From Todiramphus chloris collaris (Eukaryota; Chordata; Aves; Coraciiformes; Alcedinidae): DNA of 64,000 nt. The notes under the pieces were generated by a model. It ran no database searches, had not been told where the DNA came from, and saw nothing but the letters and a program-made list of their open reading frames with translations. Shown here piece after piece: positions 13,701-25,288 of this stretch; within the stretch, counting starts at the first letter, position 1, and every line of letters begins with the position of its first letter. Made by a program: the position numbers and the translations under genes. Location of the stretch: contig JANVCC010000152.1 of NCBI GenBank assembly GCA_025345505.1, positions 3,419,318 through 3,483,317 on the forward strand. Reading direction: 5' to 3'.

Positions 13701-16700
13701 CACTTTCCTAAAGCATGCCAACAGATAAGCAATCCTGGTGTAGTGGTTGAATATCCTCACTCTTATCCTAGGTAATCAGGTATTAGTCCCATCCTGTTAC
13801 ACATACTGGACACAGCTGTCATCTGAAGGCAGCCTTATTTCAGTTCACAGTATCACAAAATAAAATCACGTATCAGCAAAATTGTCTCAAAACAGCAATC
13901 AGCCTGGGATGCAGTACATTGCTGATTCACGCTTCTGCACTGATTTCTAAGTTCAAATTTGGCCTCAGGTTTCAGAGACCTGGATGTGACTTGTGACTTA
14001 GCTTCTCCACTCCACACCCATGATCATCCATAATGCCCATGTTCCAATGAAACATTGCAAATGACTACCAGCAGCAAAAGACTTAGAAGAAACTCATTTT
14101 CTCATGGAGTGTTTCTTTACTAGAAAACAGTGTTCCCTTGGTTTTGAAGAAAATTTAAATGGAGCATCTCAACCAGGTCAAGGCATTGCATTTTGACTTT
14201 TTCTGATAAGAATCTAATGAAGTTAATGTTTACAGTATTTTGTAATTCATACCACATTTTAAGTAGTTTTACAAACTAAAAAGACAAACAGAACCATAAA
14301 AAGAAAAAAAAATATTAAATTTCAAACATAAGAATTAGATGTTTTTATAATACATTTTTTAAACAAAATTTGAGAAATCAGATCTGCATATAAGAAATCA
14401 GACCAACTTGCTCTGTTCAGGAGTCTAGCAATATTCCTCTCATAGGAGTTAGTCCTACACCATTAAAATTATTGCCAGAGAAATAAAACACCATGAGCTA
14501 GTGACTTTAATATATAAAATTTAAGAGTGTATAATTTTGTCTTGCTTTTCTCTGAGTTTCCATGGACAGAGCACTTCCATATATTAACATGCCACATAAA
14601 ATCATCTATAAATTAATCAAATTATTCATACTTCCCCTCTCATTCAGTAGGATAAACAATTTTGATAGTTATCTGTAAATACTTAGAGAAAATCAGTTAT
14701 TGACTTAATAGATCATTTACTTATACAACTGTGCTTAGATGATATTTCCATATGTGTAAAATTATGAGTCATGATTGATAAATTCTTTGTGGGCCAAGTT
14801 CAGGCCTGGAGTTGTGGTTCAACTATATTCAGTATGTTTTCCAGATTTAAATTTGTCTTTTTTGTTGTTAATCCTGAGGTGTTCAGGCACATAAACCAAC
14901 TTTGCCCATAAAGGCTTTAATTTAAATTCTGCTTCTGTTGGGTTTTGTCACAGCTCTAGAAGAAAAGATACCTTTTCTTTTTCCAGACACTTCAATCAGA
15001 TGACAGAGCAGATCAACTGCTTTATTTCAGCCTTTCTTTTTTCCATTCCTGCTTTCAGATGAACAGCTATTGACTATACTTAAAACCAATTTAAACAACA
15101 ATACAGTATTTAGGAACTTTGTCTGTTGCAGGCCAACAAAGAATTCAAAAATCATCCTATTAGACAAGCTTCTTGAGCTTTTAATCATGTTTCTGTGAGT
15201 ATTTCTACTCATTCTGAAATTCTCCATCTGCCAGTAAAGCTGATTTGTCATTAATTCAGCAAATAATGTGTTCTGAATGCAATCAGTCTATAAACTTTAC
15301 CTTCTCAATTTTACAAAGTAATCCAAATACTTTCAAAGGACATGCATTGTTTGAATAAAATACATAAAGCGATTTTTATCACAAATAAATTCTACCTATG
15401 TCAATATTATTATTAATTCTATTATTAATATCATTAAGAAGAAAAGCTGAAGCACTGCAGCTGATGAATTATAATAAGACCATATTGCCACTCAAGAGTC
15501 ACTCTGGTCCATATAAAAAAATGCAAACATAAGAAATTCCAAAACTGAAACAAAATTTTTGCATGGAACTGTTTATTCATTTCATCAAGAACTGTCTAAA
15601 GATAATTGGTGAATATCTGTGAAGCATCCCAGTGACACTAACTTAAAAGAAGAAAAAGAAATTATGAGAGCAACAAAGAAAACACATAAAGAATCCTCAG
15701 TTCACCTCTCTGCCTCAAGATGTGGGTAATTCCTAAGATGTAGTAACACAGTAGTAATTCTTGGTGAAAGAACTGTAAGGAAGAGGAATATTATCTTGCT
15801 TTGACTGCTCTGACTGAATTTTATCCTAGATGCATAACTCCCTGGAATTCCAACACCTGATACTTTATCACACCAGATCTTCTTGTGTCTTGCCATGTTA
15901 GAATTTTTAAAGCTGGCTTTTTCCAGACATACTCCTAAGATCTGTTCAATTCTACTGAATAAATACAGATTTTCAGTTAACAATTTAGGTGGACCAGACC
16001 CTAGATATGAAGTAGCTAGATTCTCCACTCATGTAAAACCAGAGTAGAGCCATTGTCTCGAACATAAACAACCCATGTTGCTTCAAGCTTTAGTTACTTT
16101 TCTTAAAATGAACTGAAGGTCTGCCCAGAACAGCAAGGCGATAAAGGAGAGGCAACAAGGATGTATCAATGTAACTGCTTTCTGTGGTTGTACCTTTCCT
16201 TCAACGGATATACCTTTCCTTTCCTTCAAAGGTTGTAGCTTTCCTTCAACAGGCTTAATTTCAGAGCCTTTTTTGCTGCCTCTTAATTGTTCTTTTTTAA
16301 TGTCCACTTTATTCTCCCAGACATTGCTGGTTATCCACAGAGAGTTCAAACTACAAGTGTAGTGGCCTCACAATCACTATAGTTTACTAGTTCCAACTGT
16401 CTTTATGCTTCACTTAATGCTAAGTGGCCTATTGTATGAGCTCCAATGAATATGTAATTAAGGTAAATTCCAAATAAGTTGGCATTTATGAGCACTAATA
16501 ATAAAAGTCTTACATGAGGTCTTAGAAATTAAAACACTATTCTTGAACAACTCTGATTATTGTCACAAATTATAGACATGATTAAAGATGTTACTCTATG
16601 AAGCAAAAGCCTGAAGCATTTTACCTATGGCTTCATGACCTTATTTGCTTTCAGCAGAAGTAGGTACTAATGAGAATATACTAATCAGTAAATCAATCAA

Positions 16701-16984
16701 GAGAACTAATGATGGAAGACAATAGCAGGTATTATATCCAGGCTGGTAAATACTGTTGTTTGCTTACTGTTTTGATCACATAAGTTTTGAATGATGTCTT
16801 GGAGTCCTTTGTAAAGACAGCTCCTTGCCTAAAAAGATACACAAAAAAAAGTCTTCCTAAATCTAGTGAATAATAAGTCACCATTAGAATATTGTGCAAC
16901 ACTATGAAATAATAGTAGTAATAGTGATAAAAATCCTAGATGAACTAGAGAGTGAATAGGGAAAATGGGAAGCCAATTAGACAT
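10738..16984. other. Unique AT-rich non-coding stretch
   Basis: I recognise no gene. Short tracts include A7C4A3-like sequence near 13470-13486 and a TTTA repeat near 13572-13586. Somewhat GC-richer sequence around 12.1-12.4 kb carries short unrelated open frames on both strands, none with a domain I know. The minus-strand frame at 15702-16028 (108 codons) is likewise anonymous. Everything is compatible with intergenic or intronic DNA. Confidence 0.55.
16186..16250. repeat. Imperfect short tandem repeat (ACCTTTCCTTCAA-type)
   Basis: Three related blocks follow each other: 'tacctttccttcaac' at 16191-16205, 'tacctttcctttccttcaaa' at 16211-16230, and 'tagctttccttcaac' at 16236-16250. They are separated by about 5 bases of variable spacer. 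The array looks like a degenerate local minisatellite of roughly 20-25 bases per unit. It lies within an anonymous minus-strand open frame (16083-16349), giving that frame a repetitive Lys/Gln/Pro-rich segment, which explains the frame without a gene. Confidence 0.6.
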
Positions 16985-18352
16985 ACACAAGTTCACGTAG
17001 CCAGATAGGATGTATCCAACGGTGCTGAAGGCACTAGCACATGTAATTTCAGGGCCATTCTGCATCATCTTTTAAAGGTCATGGCAATCACTGGAGGTTT
17101 CTGAAGGCTGCAGAAAAGGCAAATGCCACACATCTACAAAATCAGCATGGGAGAACAGGCTGATCAGCCGCACCTCAGTTCCTAGCAAGGTAATGAAACA
17201 AATCTACTTAGAAGTTATTTCTAAACTCATGAAAGACAGGAGGGTGACTGGGAGCAGCCAGTGCAGGTTTACCAACACCAAGTCATGCCTTATGTTGGCC
17301 TCATTCCTTCCTATGATGAGGTTACTGGTGCTGTAGACAAGGGGAAAGCAGTGACTTTTCTATGCATTGATTTTATTAGTGCTTTTGAGACAGTTCCCCA
17401 TTCTCATCACCAAACTGGTGAGTGGACAATAAGGTAGGTGGAAAATTGGCTATACTGACAGGCTTAAAGATTCATGATCAGTAGTGCAAAATCCACTTGC
17501 CACTGAGCAACTAGCAGGGTCCTTCAGGGGTATTGGAATCATCACTGTTTAATGCCTTCATTAATGATCTGGATGAGGGGACAGAATACACTCTCGGCAA
17601 ATTTGGGTATGATACCAAACAGTCAGTATACTAGAGGACAGGCCTGCTACTCAGAAGGACTCATAGCCTGGAGAAATGGGTTAGCAGAAACCACATGATA
17701 TTCATAAATAGCAAAGTGCATGGTCTTGCATCTAGGGTGGATTTATCCCCACGCAACAGTATAGGCTGGGGCTCAAACTTCTAGAATGGAGCTCCACAAA
17801 GCTTATCCACATAGAAGTCCTGGTAGATACCAAGTTGAACATGAACCAGCAATGCACCTTTTCAGAAAGGAAAGCCAACAGCCATCTGGGCTGCACTAGT
17901 AAGGTAGTATCTAACAGATTCAGGTGAGTTATCCTATGTTCATTATCTGCGCATCTGGAGCAGTGAGGTCAGTTCCAGACTTCCCAGTACATGAAAGACA
18001 TCGATATATGATGCAAGCACCTTTTATCCCCCACCATCAAGCTGGACAGGAAGTTGGAATACAGGACATGCAAGGAGAGGCTAAGAGAGCTGTGCTAGCT
18101 CAGCCTGGAGAGAAGGCTCAGTGAAACATAAGGAATTCCAGTTTGATACTAGGAAAAATCTTTTCCATAAGGATGGTCAAATACTAGAAGAGACTGCACA
18201 AAGATGTCATGAAATCTCAATTTTTGGAGGTATTCCAGCTCAATGTGACATGGCCCCTGTCAAAATCATCTAATTAGTATTGCTTTGGACAGGAGGTTGG
18301 ACTAAATGACCTTTCCTTCCAATGTAAATTTCTCTGTGTTCTGTGATAAAAA
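16985..18352 (+). mobile_element. Old CR1 LINE, reverse transcriptase half to 3' end
   Basis: Conceptual translation with many frameshifts follows the order of CR1 ORF2. The region before the RT core is around 17000-17200. A motif-A-like stretch with FISAFETVPHS is near 17370-17405. Then comes the segment that normally carries the catalytic FADD motif, here destroyed (17560-17620). A 'DTKLNMNQQC'-like segment near 17829-17856 and the C-terminal region follow. The tail holds 'ggacaggaggttggactaaa' and ends in a decayed octamer ('gtgttctgtgata'). An internal deletion of the later ORF2 part is likely around 17.93-18.13 kb. Substitutions and stops throughout mark it as older than the 10.4 and 27.9 kb copies. 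The 5' limit is uncertain by about 100 bases. Confidence 0.85.
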
Positions 18353-21300
18353 TCTCTGTGACCAGCAGCTACCTACTTTGTCTGAGTACTGACTCTATGC
18401 TTAAATGTAGTACTGACGACACATATCATGTAGATCTTTTAAATACAAAGATAGCAGAGAGGAGACAAGTACGCTTTAACAGGAATTAACGTTGATAGAA
18501 AAGAAAGCTGTACTCTTCCAGGTCTATATTAAAACTGTATTTCAATAACTTCTTTGGAAAGTAGACAAGTCTGTCATTTTACTCATTAAATATCTTATAA
18601 TTGCTAATTTAAAATACCCCTTCTATTCAGTAACTCCTTCAATGGCATTATCAAGAAGAGCAAAAGGTGTTTTTGTAACGCTGTGTTTGTGAGCTTTAGA
18701 AATAAGTACAAAAGGACAGGAAAAGACCAAAAGGCTCAAAGTAAATGCTCAGAAGACAAACAAGGTTCTGCAACTTTGAAGACAGAGCTTTTTATTCTTG
18801 GTATTTAACTGAAAGTGGAGAAGGGATCATCAAGTTCTAAATTATCTTGGGTGGGGTTTTTTATTAGTTTTCAGAAGTCTTCTCACATGAATGTATTTTC
18901 TGCCCTATTAATCAGACGTAAGATTCTCCTACTATCTCGTTTCATATATCAGGATTAGATATACTGGAAAAAAAATAATTTTTAAGGCAGTGGTAGAATA
19001 AAGTGTCCTTGACATTAGATAACATATTTCCCTTGTATTAGTGACTGGTTTTAGTCATGTAGCATGGGATATTAATTATGTTAGCTGTACTGTTAGCATT
19101 AATTAGAATAACTCTGTATATTATTGCAACCCTAGTACCCCCCTTCTTCTATAGTGGAGATGTGTGATTTCCTGTGGCAATGAGTTCTTCAGGCTAATTG
19201 TACATTTAGTAGATAATGATAATTGTGGATAATTTTGTATTTTATCAGCTTTGATTGTTCCTCATTTTCATTTCTCTTGTTCAAATATTTGAGTGAGTCA
19301 GAGGAGGAGCTCTTAAATTTACTTACATGGGTCTATGCTCATTCTCATATTTTTACAATCTCTTTTTTGTTCTTTGATTTTACACAAGCCATTCACACAA
19401 TGCCTGCCTGTTTCATTCTAGACAACAATAAATGAACTCCATCATCCCTTGGTTCACTTTTCTAACCAATGAGATACAATTCAGCTCTAGTACAGAAGTT
19501 ATAGATCCACATCAGCATGAACCTGGCCTAACATGTCTTGCAACCTAATTAGCAAAGCCTGCAATGAATGAGTAGATCTATCCCCACCTGATAAAGTGAC
19601 AGAAGCAACAGAACTAAATTAGGCTGGGTCGTCTCACAATTACAGCTGCAGACCAGGTTCAGAATGAGGGTATTACCAACCCTCCCTCACAAAGAATTCC
19701 CCAACACCAAATTCTCTATTCAAATTAACTTAATCAATACTACATCTGTTAGGAACAACTCATACCTGTTGGAGAATTCCAATTACCACAAGAGCTCTGC
19801 AACTCTGTAATGAATTTTCCTCCTAAACAATTTCTTTTTTGGCAGAACCTTTAATGTTTAGGAAAACAAAGCATTTGTATTGATTTTTAATGAAAACAAC
19901 ACGTGGTCACCTTGAATTTTGTATTTAGAAATATCATTACTGAGTCCCTTTGGAGCTATAAGGAAGATTCCACCTCCTTCAGCTCCCAGCCCACCACCTC
20001 TGTGGTACAATCCCTTTCTAGCAACATGTCAAAGCTGTTGCTTGAGGTCATGATGGGGAACGTGAGCAGTTCAGAAAAAAAACAACAAAATGTGGATTAC
20101 AGTGATATCTCTTTTTGACCAGCGATTATTCTTACCACCAATTCAGAAGACCATTTATCTTAAATTAATACTATTATATTTATATACTATCAAAATATAA
20201 ATATAATATAAAGTTATCAAGTGTATATCTATATGTTAAACCAAATTAAGATAAAGTCATAGTAAAGACTACTTCAGAACTCCACATTAGTATCTGAGCC
20301 TTCGTATCCGTTTCCTACTGCAATTATGAGGACTTAAAGAATATATCTGAAGAACGTGTAAGCACAAGTTCTTTGATCATTGTAAGGCAGCATCTTAATA
20401 GGCCATTCTGAAAGGAGGACAATTCTTTGCAGAAACTCTCTGAAATCTGGGTTCTCAACAAGATCTTTCCTTAGAAATATGATTAAAAGCTTGTAGGAGG
20501 AGAAAAAAAGGTATCATTAAATGTGGAAAACTATAGAAGCAGATACCTTATACTGACTCCTATGTATTACCACAATAGTTTTGAACTGACACAGATTTTG
20601 ACAAGCTAGAGAGCAGCCATGTTGCCAATACAAACAATTTATGGGGCTTTTTTTCCCCATTTGAACAGGAATAGCTGACACTGCACTGTACCACAATGTA
20701 AACTACGCTGACCAGTAAATATAAAAGGCAGAATGAAACACACACTTACTGTGTGTGCTAGAGGTTGAGAAATCAGGTAAATAGTGTAGTCTGTTTCCCC
20801 ATGATCCGACTGGAGACTAGATCAATCATGCAGGAACAAAGGTTATACTATTAGTTCTCCTGATTTCTTGCATAGACCTGCAATTCTGTTTACAATCCAG
20901 CCTACAAAGAGGAATGATCTGTGAACAGGAGATGTCTATCATCTTATATTACTGTTCATTTTTTATTTGAGGTTGATAGATCATAAGGAGAGACAAGAAT
21001 TTTTCTGCCTTCTTGGAGCCATAAACTGAAAGATTAAACCAATGGAATGATTTAGCCCAGAGAAAAAGTGCTCAAGAGAAGTGAATGATAAAAGGCTGTG
21101 TTGGTGAGTATGGCACAAACATGTGAAACCCAAGTAGATTTAGGCACAAAAGGGTGCCAAACCACCACTTTTACTCTGAACAGTGAAATACCATAAGGCA
21201 GAAGAGTTTGAATTTGTAGCATCTGCAAAAACTCAGGAGCACCACTGCCTCCCACAGAAGCAACACACTGCAACACACAGCATCTGGGAAGAACAATTTC

Positions 21301-22379
21301 ATGCCTTTTCAATCCTACCAAGTCCATCAGGGAAAGGGACTTCTGTCTTGCACAAGGGCAGTTGCTCCCAGGTCTCACTACCCACATTTCATGGACTGTA
21401 TTTTCATCACACAGGGGAATGGCTTAATCACAGTGGGTTCCATACACCATGCACTTCCTATGACTGGAAAGTTTTCCTGATTGAGGTGCTTTTCTCATCA
21501 GTCTTTTCATCCTTGCCTTGAGGGCAACAGCAGCCAAAGATTACATTGAAGACAACAGCATTACAAGGACACAGGAAGAGAATCTCTGGTCTTCCCAGCA
21601 GGAAAATAAAACTTGCTTAATATATTAGAAAAGGATCTGAAGGTTTCTGGATGCCATCATGGCTCTGCAGATATCATTACGAGCTAATTCATTTATGGAC
21701 AGAATATCCACCAGGGCTTTCTATTGACCTGGAAAGGCCATGTGATGCAGAATGATGAAGAAAAACCTCCTGGGGCTCTCACACGTGCCTATAACAGCAG
21801 CACATCAGCCTTTCCACATTCACTGGTTTAAATTAATCTCTCTCTGCTGCATATTGCAGTGGGTCAGCTGCATGCTCATGACATTATCACCTCTCAGCTG
21901 AGGAGGGGCGTCCCTTCAGACTATTTCTTTTGTTAATCTGATGACGCTTTTACATTTTTCCCCATATTCAACAAAATCACAGTAAAACACAAGCAAAGCA
22001 GAGAGTCTGCTTTTGTTGGTAGTCACAGTCAAGCACTGAGGTTCAATTTTTAAGGTGATACATTTTTTATTGGTGGTAATAAAAGCTGGAATTACACATG
22101 TTAAGGCAATTAAATCTCATGCTTCCAGGAAAAATACCTCTGTCCTACTGATAGTTCTGGATATATGATTTATTGAACAGATGTATCTGTATCAGAGACT
22201 ACTGAGCACAGAACAGTGGCTTGATGAATCTATTATGTCCCCTGAAGGGGAAATCACTACTCTTTTGGTTTGTGCTAGTCACAAGCTACATTAGCATAAC
22301 AGATCAGACACAGCAGAAGGTAACTATTGCTCTGGGAATAGAAGGCCAGGATCACATCCAAACTACAAGGCTTATTAGT
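18353..22379. other. Unique AT-rich non-coding stretch
   Basis: No gene or clear transposon. It contains an AT-only inverted repeat at 20172-20208, described separately. Overlapping open frames of about 110 codons occur on opposite strands at 21052-21521, with no recognisable domain. A moderately conserved-looking block lies at 21.84-22.0 kb ('catgctcatgacattatcac' followed by 'ttaatctgatgacgctttta'), but nothing can be assigned to it by eye. Confidence 0.5.
20172..20208. repeat. AT-only inverted repeat (14-bp arms)
   Basis: The arm 'tattatatttatat' (20172-20185) is followed after a 9-base spacer by its exact reverse complement 'atataaatataata' (20195-20208). The arms contain only A and T inside a very AT-rich patch, so the symmetry could arise by chance or from TA-type microsatellite drift. 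It could extrude as a hairpin when single-stranded. Confidence 0.75.
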
Positions 22380-22700
22380 GAAACAAGCAAACATCAAATC
22401 AGCATCTGCAGGACCTGATGGGATTCACTATGGGGTGCAAAACTGGGAGTCAGCATATTCTCTGGCATAGAACAAAAAGTCACTAAAATCAGAGGTGTCA
22501 CTAGAAGACCAGAGGAAATTCTAAGTGTGCTGACAATGTTAAAGAAAGAATAGATGAGAGTAATAGACCAGAAAATTTGGCTAGTGTAGCTGTAAGCATT
22601 TTGGAATGAATCTTTCAGTAGAGATAAGGCGGTTATTAAAATAAACCCAAAGGGGCAAAATGATACAGTGGCAAAAGCTCAATGTTTGTCAATCCCAATC
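22380..22700 (+). mobile_element. Possible ancient CR1/L2-type LINE fragment
   Basis: The string 'gcaggacctgatgggattca' followed by 'ctatggggtgc' is close to the segment just upstream of the RT core of CR1-like LINEs. The same segment is recognisable near 17.0 kb in this window. Downstream sequence keeps weak similarity at best ('gtcactagaagaccagagga'). No frame survives and I cannot fix the ends. An alternative is chance similarity of a short unique sequence. Confidence 0.35.
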
Positions 22701-23610
22701 ATGCAGGAGCATCTATGACCCTTTTCTTTTTTTCTCCATAGAGTTGACCAGTGAACACTGACTTTACAATGGTCTTTGCCGTAGATACCAGAGAAGAGCA
22801 CACGAAAAAGTATTTTCAGAGGAGAGGGGATGTGATAATAGAAAAGCATCACATTTTAGAGGAGTTATTTTAAATTCTTTTATGTATTATTTATCATCGA
22901 AAAAAGTCAAATTAAGTATCTAAACAAGTGGAGAATACAGATGGAGTTGAGTGTAGCAAGCAAGAGATATGTGTGCTGTCAAGAGCAAGCCTACATGGCT
23001 GTAAAAGAGATTTTTTCAGTTGATTCTTTTATACTTCTACATTTCTACATATTGGAAAGCAAAACTGAGCCTACAATACCCATGAATTCACTCCTCTCTT
23101 AACAGCAACTATTGTTCCTCTTGCGCTTTCAGGCTTTCCTGTATCACAATGGACAGAATTATCAGAAGGCCACTGAATCATCCAGTATTCATTTATGTCT
23201 TCCACTTCTTCTGACAATTATTATTACAGGGGAGATGCTGGGGAAAATATATGCACTGGGACCTGATTGCAAACGGTACAAGCAAGTTTTATTACATTAC
23301 ATGGGCACATTCCTAATAGGCATCCATACTTGAAGAAAAATTAACTGAACTGGTGAGTGAATCAGTATTAGTCTTCTCCATACTGCAATATTAATAGAAA
23401 TTACAAAAGACTCATGCTAGAAATCACTCTCAGAGACAGAAATGGATATTGCACTGCTTAAATGGATGTTCTAGGCAAACAGACTATTTTAATCATGGTT
23501 TAAACTGCTGTCTCTTCTAAATACTCAGTGTAAACCTTAAGGTATCCTTGTCACTAGGGCATAGGAATTATAGTTTGACATCACTACCTTCTAGAAACAC
23601 ACCATTATAG

Positions 23611-23690
23611 GTTGGGGTTTTTTGTTGTTGGGGTTTTTTGTGTTTGGGTTTTTTTTTGTTGGGGTTTTTTTTTTTTGTTTTTTTTTTTTT
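23611..23690. repeat. Low-complexity T-rich tract with G-runs
   Basis: The tract is almost only T and G: G-runs at 23614-23617, 23630-23633, 23646-23648 and 23661-23664 are embedded in runs of T, ending in a long poly-T. Four G-runs on one strand could in principle form a long-loop quadruplex, but the T-rich loops of about 12 bases make it weak. Similar G3-4/T5-8 tracts, or their complement, recur at 18.85, 46.2, 57.3 and 59.5 kb. Confidence 0.85.
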
Positions 23691-25019
23691 AGTATTCATA
23701 TTTTTTTATTACTGGAAAAGAATAATGAGGCATTATTTTCCTATGTATAATTTTATCCAGTGTCTGGATCCAGCTGTCCAGTAGATGCTTGCACCACACA
23801 AGGCAATGCCAGTAGGAGCTACCTTTGCCTCAATAAAAATTCATTTATTTATATTCTCATGTCAATCGATGATCATTATGTAGTATTGTGGTTAGTTCCA
23901 CAAGTAATGCATACTCATGGCAACTATGACAGTTGCACACAGAATGCTACTATGAAGTGATGTCCATGTAGGTAAGAGAGAAGAACCTAAAGAAGATGTA
24001 CAAGTTTACCTATAGATACTAGATAGACAGAAGCAGAGGACTTGAAGGTGTTTCTTGCTTTCAGTGTATGTAGGTGTATAATCATTTAAGGAAAGAGGCA
24101 AGTGAAGATGGAAGAGGGTTTCTACCTGAGGAGTTTTTTCATGATATCAAAAACATTCCCATCTATTCCTTATATAGTACTTGAAGCCACTAGGACAATA
24201 CTGCTGGTTTGCTGTCACAAAAATTGGAATCTGCCTGCTTCAGAGGCTCAGCTCCAAACTGAATGTTTCCCAAGCAACTTTGTGTAAGATAACATATGTT
24301 AAATGGCTAGGGAAAAAAAAATAAAATAAGAAAAAAAAAGGACAAATTTACTCATAATAGAAATCGGACCAGTTTCCACATCTCTGAACTTGCAGTGATT
24401 TCTAGCAATGAGACGTTCCTCAACCAGCATAATATCCTTTGAGATGAGAATGCTGTCTGAATCCTTGTCCTCTTCAGAGCAGGCTAAGGGACTTATCCCT
24501 TTTTGCTCCAAGGTTGATCTGCTAGAAGGAAAACTTGGGACCACATAAAATTTGCATTCACTGCTCTTTAGACAAGACTTACCGAGCATAAGTCTTCAGA
24601 TCCAGATCAGATTTTATCTAAGTTTTTTTTACCATAGGAAATCTTGGACAATCCTTTGAGATCCTGCTGGGTCATTCATGCTTTAGGGCTGGGTATATGA
24701 ACTAACATAAAAATATCACAAAAAATTGTAACTTTAGGTAACACCTGAATCATGACTCATGGAAATTCACCTTCAGAATACCAATGCCTTTTTTCTGGTT
24801 TATGTTTGCTTTTTTGTATCCCTTGGAAATTCCCAGTGATTTGGATCAGTTACTTCTCTGAGAGAATGTCTTTTAATGCCCTTTACATTCATGTAATTTT
24901 AGGCCACGAAGATTTTCTAGGATGTGCTTAAGTTAAAGCTTCTTAGAAAAAAAGGGGGAATGGGGATAGAGTAGCTCTAGTTACTCAAATTCATTTTTCT
25001 CCTTGGGATAAATGCACAT

Positions 25020-25258
25020 TTCATGACCATTCTGCTGGGTTACTACAGCCACTCATTTGACCCGGTCTGAAGGGAGACTATGAATTGAAAACAAGTTGAA
25101 ATTAATAACTGTTTAAATTAATATCACCTTTATGTGATTACTGCACGTTGTTGGACAGCTGAGTTAACACATTACCTGCAAATGAATATTCATTGCTATG
25201 GGATAGTCATTAGCATCTTAGTGTAAATTGAATTGAACCTTGGAGCTTTCTGCGAGGC
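25020..25258. promoter_or_regulatory. Candidate conserved non-coding element
   Basis: This is low-repeat sequence dense in motifs that homeodomain and POU factors commonly bind: repeated TAAT/ATTA cores, a 'tgcaaat' half-octamer and a perfect 12-base palindrome 'atgaatattcat' (25187-25198). It has no coding frame. Calling it regulatory is inference from texture only, and AT-rich DNA produces such motifs often. Confidence 0.2.
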
Positions 25259-25288
25259 GGGGGGGGGGGTGTGTGTGTGTGCGCGCGC
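25259..25288. repeat. G11 followed by (TG)n(CG)4 tract
   Basis: Eleven Gs (25259-25269) run into alternating TG and then four GC units, so 25269-25288 is 20 bases of strict purine-pyrimidine alternation. Such sequence is the textbook context for left-handed (Z) DNA under supercoiling, and the G-run is prone to length polymorphism. In a CpG-poor region, a run of four CG steps is unusual. Confidence 0.9.

Noticed and set aside
16083-16349. Minus-strand frame with a Lys/Gln/Pro repeat as a small protein
   Set aside because: The repetition comes from the imperfect DNA repeat at 16186-16250, and there is no other support for coding.
21052-21521. Opposing frames of about 110 codons as overlapping genes
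   Set aside because: No domain, splice signals or promoter, and lengths are compatible with chance in a slightly GC-richer patch.
23611-23690. Interstitial telomere-like array
   Set aside because: Vertebrate telomere units (TTAGGG) are absent. The tract is irregular G-runs in poly-T.
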